This document shows positions 57,374 through 64,000 of a stretch of DNA of 64,000 nucleotides, piece after piece. The position numbers and the translations under genes are program-made. Within the stretch, counting starts at the first letter, position 1; the number at the start of each line of letters is the position of its first letter. This stretch comes from Chersky-840 sp050011815 (GTDB lineage Bacteria; Actinomycetota; Acidimicrobiia; Acidimicrobiales; UBA8190): NCBI GenBank assembly GCA_050011815.1, contig JBEKIJ010000003.1, positions 131,609 to 195,608 of the forward strand, read 5' to 3'. A model generated the notes under the pieces. The model saw nothing but the letters and a program-made list of their open reading frames with translations, was not told the origin of the DNA and made no database searches.

Positions 57374-58831
57374 TCAGGTGGCGGGGCTCACCGAGCTCAT
57401 GTTGAAGTCCGCCACCCGGAGGGGGGGCATGGCGGTGCGGTTCATCCACTCGCCCCACTCGCGTGAGAGGGCACGCTGGGTCGCACCGGCCTCGGTGGCG
57501 CGGGCCAGGACGTCGAGGGGGCTCTCGTTGAAGCGGAAGTTGTTCACCGCCCCGACGACCTCGCCGTGCTCCACGAGATAGACGCCGTCGCGGGTGAGAC
57601 CGGTGAGCAGCAGCGTCACCGGGTCGACTTCGCGGATGTACCAGAGGCAGGTGAGCAGCAGCCCCCGTTCGGTGGTGGCGATCATCTCGTCGAGGGAAGC
57701 GGTGGCGGTGGGCAGGGCGAGGACGAGATTGCCGACCGGGGGGGTGGGCTCGACGCCCGAGCGGGCCGCGGCGGCGCGGTGGTACTGGAGGCGACGCAAC
57801 CGGCCCCCTTCGATCCAGCCCGTGGCGCCGATCCGGAGGCCGTTGTCGAAGACCGAGACGTCGGTCCCCGAGGCCCCGGTGACGAGGAAGGGGGCGGACT
57901 CGAGGCCGGGCTCCCCGGGGTCGCCGCGCAGGTCGAAGGGCAAGGGGCACAGGGACTGGCCCACCTTGGTGGCTCCCCCCGGCGCCGCGAAGGGGCTGCG
58001 GCCCTCCTCGGCGTCGCGCCCCGACATGGACTGTGACATCGCCACCATGAGGTCGGCGGTGGCGTCGGGGGGGAGAAGGACCTCGTAGCGGCCGGCGGGC
58101 AGGTCGATGGAGCGCCGGGCCCAGGCCAGGCGGCGGTCGAGGCGGGCCTCGAAGGCGGCCACGTCGATGTCGTCGAAGGTGGCCGTGGCCGCTCCCGACC
58201 AGACCGACCGGGTGCCGTCGGCGCTGCGGGCGACGAGCTCCATGGTGCCGGCCGGCTGGACGTGGCGGCGGCGGAGGCCGGTGCTCGTCCCGAGGTAGAC
58301 GGTCTCGACCCCGTGGGTGGCGAACCCCGCCAGCCGGTTGCCCGCGGCGCGGGCCCGGGCGAAGGCGTCGCCGAGCCCCGAGATGACCCCGCCCAGGACC
58401 GCCGGCGAGGTCGACACAGGCGGGTCGTCGAAGGCCGCCACGTCCGCGCCCGGATCGGGCTCGACGAGGGGAGCGGCGTCGTCGGCCGGCGGGGCCGAGG
58501 CGGCCTCGATCTCGCTGGCCCGGACGAGGTCGTCCACCTCGACCTCGCCGCTCCCACTGGCCGCCCCCACGGCGTAGCGGGCGAACCCCGCGCTCCCGTC
58601 CCCGTCGACCGCCTTGAAGCTCACCACCGACACCCGGCGGTCACGGCGCACCCCGTTGGTGGTGGTGGTGTTGTTGGCGAACCGGACCTCGGCCTGGGAG
58701 ACCTCTTCGACGATCACCACACAGGCCTCGGCGCGGCTCGCCGCCAGGGCCCGCTCGACCACCTCCTGGGGCGAGGTCAGACGCCGCTCCCCCGGGCTCA
58801 CCGCTGCGGCCCCGTCACCGCGACGACCCAT
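57374..58831 (-). CDS. TldE/PmbA-family protein (non-catalytic partner of TldD)
   Basis: The 485-aa protein has the PmbA/TldE pattern: ACVVIVEEVSQAEVRFANNTTTTNGVRRDRRVSVVSF at the start, a middle domain, then LPAGRYEVLLPPDATADLMVAMSQSMSGRDAEEGRSPF and the C-terminal segment GEVVGAVNNFRFNESPLDVLARA. The HExxxH zinc motif of TldD is missing, as expected for the E partner. TldD/TldE form a zinc protease heterodimer that trims peptides such as microcin precursors or antitoxins in other bacteria. It begins 18 nt after tldD, and GTG at 58801 is an alternative start. Confidence 0.85.
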   Translation of the reverse strand: MGRRGDGAAAVSPGERRLTSPQEVVERALAASRAEACVVIVEEVSQAEVRFANNTTTTNGVRRDRRVSVVSFKAVDGDGSAGFARYAVGAASGSGEVEVDDLVRASEIEAASAPPADDAAPLVEPDPGADVAAFDDPPVSTSPAVLGGVISGLGDAFARARAAGNRLAGFATHGVETVYLGTSTGLRRRHVQPAGTMELVARSADGTRSVWSGAATATFDDIDVAAFEARLDRRLAWARRSIDLPAGRYEVLLPPDATADLMVAMSQSMSGRDAEEGRSPFAAPGGATKVGQSLCPLPFDLRGDPGEPGLESAPFLVTGASGTDVSVFDNGLRIGATGWIEGGRLRRLQYHRAAAARSGVEPTPPVGNLVLALPTATASLDEMIATTERGLLLTCLWYIREVDPVTLLLTGLTRDGVYLVEHGEVVGAVNNFRFNESPLDVLARATEAGATQRALSREWGEWMNRTAMPPLRVADFNMSSVSPAT

Positions 58832-58849
58832 TCACCGCGCAAGACGTCG

Positions 58850-60391
58850 TCACCGCGACGACTCGGCGCGGGCGTTGAGGACGTTGACAGCCCGGAACAG
58901 GGCCGAGGGGCACCCGTGGCTCACCGGGGCCACCTGGCCGGGCTGGCCCTTGCCGCAGTTGAAGGCGCCGCCGAGGACGTAGGTCGACGGCCCGCCCACG
59001 GCGGCGAGGGAGCCCCAGAACTCGGTCGTCTGGGCCTGGTAGGCGACGTCCTTGCACTGTCCGGCCAGGCGGCCGTGGTCGATCATGTAGAACCGCTGCC
59101 CGGTGAACTGGAAGTTGTACCGCTGCATGTCGATGGACCAGCTCTTGTCGCCCACGACGTAGATACCCCGGTCCACCCCCGAGACGAGCTCCTCGGTACT
59201 GGGCCCGGGCCCGGGGCCGGGGTCGGGCTGCAACGAGACGTTCGCCATGCGCTGGATGGGGACGTGGAGGGGCGAGTCGGCGAAGGCGCACCCGTTGGAC
59301 CGACCGAGACCGTTCTCCGCCGCCATGCGCCGGTCGAGCTGGTAGCCGACGAGGACGCCGTCGCGGACGATGTCGAAGCTCTGGGCCGCCACCCCTTCGT
59401 CGTCGTAGCCGACCGTGGCCAGACCATGGGGCGTGGTCCGGTCCCCGACGACGTGCATGACCGGCGACCCGTACTGCAGGGTGCCGAGCTTGTCGAAGGT
59501 GGCGAAGGAGGTCCCCGCGTAGGCCGCCTCGTAACCGAGGGCGCGGTCGAGCTCGGTGGCATGGCCCACCGACTCGTGGATGGTGAGCCAGAGGTTCGAG
59601 GGGTCGATGACGAGGTCGTAGGTCCCCGCCTCCACCGAGGGCGAGGCCACCTTCTCGGCCAGGAGCGCGGGGAGCCTCTGGAGCTCGGCGTCGAAGTCCC
59701 AGCCCTGCCCCGCCGTGTACTCCCAGCCCCGGCCGACCGGGGGGGCCAGGGTCCGCATCGACTCGAAGGACCCCGACTCGACATCCACGGCCACGGCCTC
59801 GACGACCGGGTAGATCCGGACCCGCCGTTGTGTGGCCATGGTCCCCGAGAGGTCCGCGTAGTGCTTGTCCTCCACGACGCAGAGCACCCGGGCCGCGACG
59901 TGGTCGACCGAGCCCGACGCCATGAGGGGCTCGGTCCACTGCTCGAGGAGCGCCACCTTGTCGGCCAGGGGCACCGAGGTGGGGTCGACCTCGTAGGGCG
60001 AGGACCACCGGACCTCGCCGTGGGCGGGCTCGTCGGCGACCTCGACACGGGTGCCGAGCGCGGCGGAGGTCTCGATGGCCAGTCCCACGGCGTCGTCGGC
60101 GAGCCGGGCGGCGGCATCGGCGTTGAGCTCGACCGTGGCCGCGAAGCCGATGGAACCCTCCCGGACGACATGGAGCCCGACTCCGATCTCGGTGTCGTCG
60201 ACGGTGGTCTCCACCCGACCGTCCCGCAGGGCCACGAACTGGGAGCGGATCCTCTCGATCCTGACCTCGGCGTGGCTGCACCCGAGGGCGGCGGCCCGTT
60301 CCAGGGCGGCCGACCGCACCTCCTCGAGGGGGAGCCCTTCGAGGCCGGCCGAGTTCTTCGATCCGGCCGAGCTGTCCGATCCGCCCGACAT
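58850..60391 (-). CDS. TldD-family zinc metalloprotease
   Basis: The 513-aa protein carries the HESVGHATELDRALGYEAAYAG motif (HExxxH) of TldD, together with QYGSPVMHVVGDRTTPHG, DEGVAAQSFDIVRDGVLVGYQLDRRMA, and the Cys-containing stretch FNCGKGQPGQVAPVSHGCPSALF. The N terminus (EEVRSAALERAAALGCSHAEVRIERIRSQFVALRDGRVE) is the regular TldD start. It should form a heterodimer with the downstream TldE. It begins 12 nt after ilvC, so it is probably on the ilvBHC transcript. ATG at 60391 is preceded by GAGG; a GTG directly before it is also possible. Confidence 0.88.
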   Translation of the reverse strand: MSGGSDSSAGSKNSAGLEGLPLEEVRSAALERAAALGCSHAEVRIERIRSQFVALRDGRVETTVDDTEIGVGLHVVREGSIGFAATVELNADAAARLADDAVGLAIETSAALGTRVEVADEPAHGEVRWSSPYEVDPTSVPLADKVALLEQWTEPLMASGSVDHVAARVLCVVEDKHYADLSGTMATQRRVRIYPVVEAVAVDVESGSFESMRTLAPPVGRGWEYTAGQGWDFDAELQRLPALLAEKVASPSVEAGTYDLVIDPSNLWLTIHESVGHATELDRALGYEAAYAGTSFATFDKLGTLQYGSPVMHVVGDRTTPHGLATVGYDDEGVAAQSFDIVRDGVLVGYQLDRRMAAENGLGRSNGCAFADSPLHVPIQRMANVSLQPDPGPGPGPSTEELVSGVDRGIYVVGDKSWSIDMQRYNFQFTGQRFYMIDHGRLAGQCKDVAYQAQTTEFWGSLAAVGGPSTYVLGGAFNCGKGQPGQVAPVSHGCPSALFRAVNVLNARAESSR

Positions 60392-60403
60392 CACGCCGGG
60401 CCC

Positions 60404-61429
<1,026 letters not shown>

Positions 61430-61430
61430 G

Positions 61431-62057
61431 TCAGCCTGCCTCTCCCTGGGTCGTCCCGGTGACGCTGTGCCCGGTGATGCTGTGCCCGGTCACGCCGGGC
61501 CCGGTGATGCTGTGCAGCGCGGTACCGGCCGACAGCTTAGGCAGGGCCACCAGGCCCGTCCGCTGGAGCTCGGTGATGCCGAAGGGCCGCACGAGGTCCT
61601 CGAAGTCGTCGATGCGGCTGGGCGTGCCGGCCAGCATCACCGTCACCCGGTCACCGCCGTCGTCGACGACGGTGCCTCCGAACTCGTCCACCAGCGCCCT
61701 CAGGTCGCCGCGCTCGGCGGCCGAGACCCCGGCGCCGACGGTGGCCAGGAGCATCTCGCGCTCGACGGCCTCCTCGGGGGCGAGCTCGGTGATCGAGACC
61801 ACGTTCACGAGCTTGTCGAGCTGTTTCATGATCTGCTCCAAGGGGGCGGACTCCACGTCCACCACGATGGTGATGCGGCTGAACCGGCCGTCGTCGGTGG
61901 GCGCCACGGCCAGCGAGAAGATGTTGAACCCCCGCCGGCTGAAGAGCGAGGCGACGCGGGCCAGAACACCGGCTTTGTTCTCGACCTTGGCCGTGACGAT
62001 GTGGTGCCGGGGGGCCGGCCCGTGGGCGGCCGCCGAGGCGCTCGAGGAGGGGCTCAC
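61431..62057 (-). CDS. ilvH: Acetolactate synthase, small regulatory subunit
   Basis: The 208-aa protein has an ACT domain (HHIVTAKVENKAGVLARVASLFSRRGFNIFSLAVAPTDDGRFSRITIVV) and the second domain (REMLLATVGAGVSAAERGDLRALVDEFGGTVVDDGGDRVTVMLAGTPSRIDDFEDLVRPFGITELQRTGLVAL). It binds valine and activates and feedback-regulates IlvB. The C-terminal tail SITGPGVTGHSITGHSVTG is an unusual repeat matching local DNA repeats of GTGATGCTGTGCCCG. The GTG start at 62057 overlaps the ilvB stop (GTGA). Confidence 0.94.
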   Translation of the reverse strand: MSPSSSASAAAHGPAPRHHIVTAKVENKAGVLARVASLFSRRGFNIFSLAVAPTDDGRFSRITIVVDVESAPLEQIMKQLDKLVNVVSITELAPEEAVEREMLLATVGAGVSAAERGDLRALVDEFGGTVVDDGGDRVTVMLAGTPSRIDDFEDLVRPFGITELQRTGLVALPKLSAGTALHSITGPGVTGHSITGHSVTGTTQGEAG

Positions 62058-63847
62058 CGTCCCCCCTCCCCACCCGAGGGCCCCACGATGATGTCGTCGT
62101 TGGAGGCACCGGCGGGAACCATGGGGTACACCTTCTCGAAGGCGTCGGTCCGGAAGTCGATGACCACGGGACGGTCGTCGATGCCGTTGGCCTTCTCGAT
62201 GGCGGGGGCCACCTCCTCGGCGGACTCCACCTTGAGCCCGACACACCCCATGGCCTCGGCCCACTTGACGTAGTCGGGAAGGTCGGGGGAGAGATAGACC
62301 TCGGAGTACCGCTCCTCGTAGAAGAGCTCCTGCCATTGGCGGACCATGCCCAGGTAGGCGTTGTTGAGGATGGCCACCTTGATGGGGATGCGCTCGGCCG
62401 AGGCGGTCACGAGCTCCTGGGCGGTCATCTGGAAACAGCCGTCACCGTCGATGGCCCAGACCATCTTGTCGGGGCGGCCCACCTTGGCCCCCACCGCGGC
62501 GGGCACGGCGAAGCCCATGGTCCCCGCCCCGCCCGAGTTGACCCAGGTGTTGGGGTGGTCGAACTTCCAGTACTGCGACGCCCACATCTGGTGCTGGCCC
62601 ACGCCCGCCACCACGATGGTGTCGTCGGGCGTGGCGTCGCGCAGGGCCTCGACCACGAACTGCGGCTTGAGGGCGCCGCCCTCCTCCTGGTCGTAGGCGA
62701 GGGGGAACTCCTCCTGCCAGGCCCGGAGCTGGGCGATCCAGGGTGCGAGGTCGGGGCGGGCCGCGGCGGGCGTGCCCTTGGCACCCACGGCGCCGGTCGC
62801 CGACGGACCACCCGGACCACCGGCGGCACCGAGCCCGAGAGACTCGAGGGCCCGCACCATCTCCTCGATCACGACCCGACAGTCGCCGGCCACGGCCACG
62901 TCGGGACGCCGGACCTTGCCGAGCTCCGCGGCGTCGATGTCGACGTGGATCACCTTGGCGTCGGGCGCGAAGGCGCTGATCTTCCCGGTGACGCGGTCGT
63001 CGAACCGGCTTCCGAGGGCGATGAGCAGATCGGCGCGCTGGAGGGCGGTCACCGCGGTGTAGTTGCCGTGCATGCCCGGCATGCCCAGGCACAGGGGATG
63101 GCGGTCGGGGAAGGCGCCCCGGGCCATCAAGGTCGTGACCACGGGGATGCCGGTGCGCTCCGCCAGCTCGCGCAGGACCTTGGTGGCGCGCGCCTTCAAG
63201 ATCCCCCCGCCGGCGTAGATCACGGGGCGGTGCGCCTCGAGGATCAGCTCCGCCGCCCGCCGGATCTGGGCGGGGTCGCCCTCGGTCCGGGGGTTGTAGC
63301 CGGGGAGGTCGAGCTCGTCGAGCGATGCCGGCCAGTACCAGTCCATCATGGCGTTGGAGACGTCCTTGGGGACGTCGACGAGCACGGGCCCGGGGCGACC
63401 GGTGGTGGCGACATGGAAGGCCTCGGCGACGACCCTCGGCAGGTCCTGGGCGTCGGTGACGAGCCAGTTGTGCTTGGTGATATCCATGGTCACCCCGGTG
63501 ATGGGGCACTCCTGGAAGGCGTCGGTGCCGATGGCGGTGGTGGCCACCTGACCCGTGATCACGACGATGGGGATCGAGTCCATCATGGCGTCGGCGAGGG
63601 GCGTCACGATGTTGGTGGCGCCCGGCCCGCTCGTGACCATGGCCACGCCCGGTCGGCCCGTCACGTGCGCGTAGCCCTCGGCCATGTGCCCCGCCCCCTG
63701 CTCGTGGCGCACCAGGACGTGGCGGATCGACGAGTCGAGGATGGGGTCGTAGACGGGCAGGATCGCACCGCCGGGGAGGCCGAAGATCACCTCCACGTGC
63801 TCCATCTCGAGGCTCTTGATGAGGGCCTGGGCCCCTGTCAGTCGCAT
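62054..63847 (-). CDS. ilvB: Acetolactate synthase, large catalytic subunit
   Basis: The 597-aa thiamine-diphosphate enzyme has GLPGGAILPVYDPILDSSIRHVLVRHEQGAGHMAEGYAHVTG (with the catalytic Glu), the central FAD-binding domain (GSRFDDRVTGKISAFAPDAKVIHVDID), and GDGCFQMTAQELVTASAERIPIKVAILNNAYLGMVRQWQELFY, the diphosphate-binding motif. An Ala/Gly-rich insert (about residues 340-365) separates the domains. It condenses pyruvate with pyruvate or 2-oxobutyrate at the head of the branched-chain pathway. Upstream of the ATG is a leader with seven 16-nt repeats reaching the window edge, so its promoter and any attenuator lie outside. Confidence 0.95.
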   Translation of the reverse strand: MRLTGAQALIKSLEMEHVEVIFGLPGGAILPVYDPILDSSIRHVLVRHEQGAGHMAEGYAHVTGRPGVAMVTSGPGATNIVTPLADAMMDSIPIVVITGQVATTAIGTDAFQECPITGVTMDITKHNWLVTDAQDLPRVVAEAFHVATTGRPGPVLVDVPKDVSNAMMDWYWPASLDELDLPGYNPRTEGDPAQIRRAAELILEAHRPVIYAGGGILKARATKVLRELAERTGIPVVTTLMARGAFPDRHPLCLGMPGMHGNYTAVTALQRADLLIALGSRFDDRVTGKISAFAPDAKVIHVDIDAAELGKVRRPDVAVAGDCRVVIEEMVRALESLGLGAAGGPGGPSATGAVGAKGTPAAARPDLAPWIAQLRAWQEEFPLAYDQEEGGALKPQFVVEALRDATPDDTIVVAGVGQHQMWASQYWKFDHPNTWVNSGGAGTMGFAVPAAVGAKVGRPDKMVWAIDGDGCFQMTAQELVTASAERIPIKVAILNNAYLGMVRQWQELFYEERYSEVYLSPDLPDYVKWAEAMGCVGLKVESAEEVAPAIEKANGIDDRPVVIDFRTDAFEKVYPMVPAGASNDDIIVGPSGGEGGR

Positions 63848-63887
63848 GGCGTTCCTGTCTCTTGGGTGTTCTGGCTGTCTCTTTGGT

Positions 63888-63999
63888 GTACGGGCTCTTT
63901 GGTGTACGGGCTCTTTGGTGTACGGGCTCTTTGGTGTACGGGCTCTTTGGTGTACGGGCTCTTTGGTGTACGGGCTCTTTGGTGTACGGGCTCTTTGGT
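63888..63999. repeat. Seven perfect tandem 16-nt repeats upstream of ilvB
   Basis: Seven identical copies of GTACGGGCTCTTTGGT run without spacers from 63888 to the window edge. Because the unit is 16 nt, all three frames on a strand read the same 16-residue cycle, and no stop codon occurs in either strand. The array may continue beyond the window. Perfect identity suggests recent expansion. Confidence 0.92.
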
Positions 64000-64000
64000 G

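Noticed and set aside
63888..63999. CRISPR or insertion-sequence end
   Set aside because: Perfect 16-nt head-to-tail units without spacers, terminal inverted repeats or transposase motifs.

Overview
The window is very GC-rich, uses GTG and TTG starts freely, and joins many adjacent genes by 1-4 nt ATGA, GTGA or TTGA overlaps. With DUF4349, DUF1918, an LAFTG sorting signal, GYWLVASDGG repeats and a FadA5-like thiolase, it looks like a chromosomal piece of an actinobacterium, probably class Acidimicrobiia; that placement is inference. I see no rRNA, tRNA, CRISPR array, transposase or phage gene.

Region 1 (1-9.7 kb) holds a PAS-domain protein cut by the left edge, an overlapping enoyl-CoA hydratase/hotdog thioesterase pair, an FtsX-like permease broken by a frameshift, a second hotdog thioesterase, a secreted PQQ-type beta-propeller with six tandem repeats, and a FadA5-like steroid thiolase. 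The thiolase has a KstR-type palindrome in its divergent promoter region.

Region 2 (9.7-28.6 kb) is a carbohydrate locus. Two overlapping-gene operons run on the + strand. The first encodes a GH4 glycosidase, a 3-hydroxyisobutyrate-dehydrogenase-type reductase, a class I aldolase, an FGGY kinase and a LarA-type racemase. The second is a branched-chain-amino-acid-type ABC importer in which an MFS domain is fused to the LivF-like ATPase, LivH is fused to LivM, and LivG follows. A TauD-like dioxygenase on the opposite strand, the binding protein, an alpha/beta hydrolase, a GH43-like lipoprotein, a NagB-like isomerase and a second GH4 enzyme complete it. Together these look like uptake and breakdown of an unidentified glycoside. 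This is the best candidate for an undescribed pathway.

Region 3 (28.6-37.9 kb) is miscellaneous: an NHL/IPT secreted protein, an FrnE/DsbA-like protein, a small GntR regulator, a serine hydrolase, a wall-anchored phosphoesterase, and a lower-GC patch with DUF1918, a GRP-type sugar transporter and a pRiA4b ORF-3-like gene.

Region 4 (37.9-64 kb) is an amino-acid biosynthesis supercluster. It contains leuB-ilvE-cimA with a coupled unknown gene, a hydrolase and an acyl-CoA dehydrogenase; greA-leuC-leuD; mscL; leuA; a DUF4349 protein; an ECF sigma/anti-sigma pair; serA; divergent aspC and serC; and ilvB-ilvH-ilvC-tldD-tldE. Both leuB and leuA are preceded by what read as complete transcription attenuators: a promoter, a short leader peptide rich in branched-chain residues, a hairpin touching the leader stop codon, and a terminator.

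Short tandem repeats, often of 16 nt, lie in many intergenic regions, including upstream of leuA, serA and ilvB. Similar low-complexity insertions occur inside several proteins.
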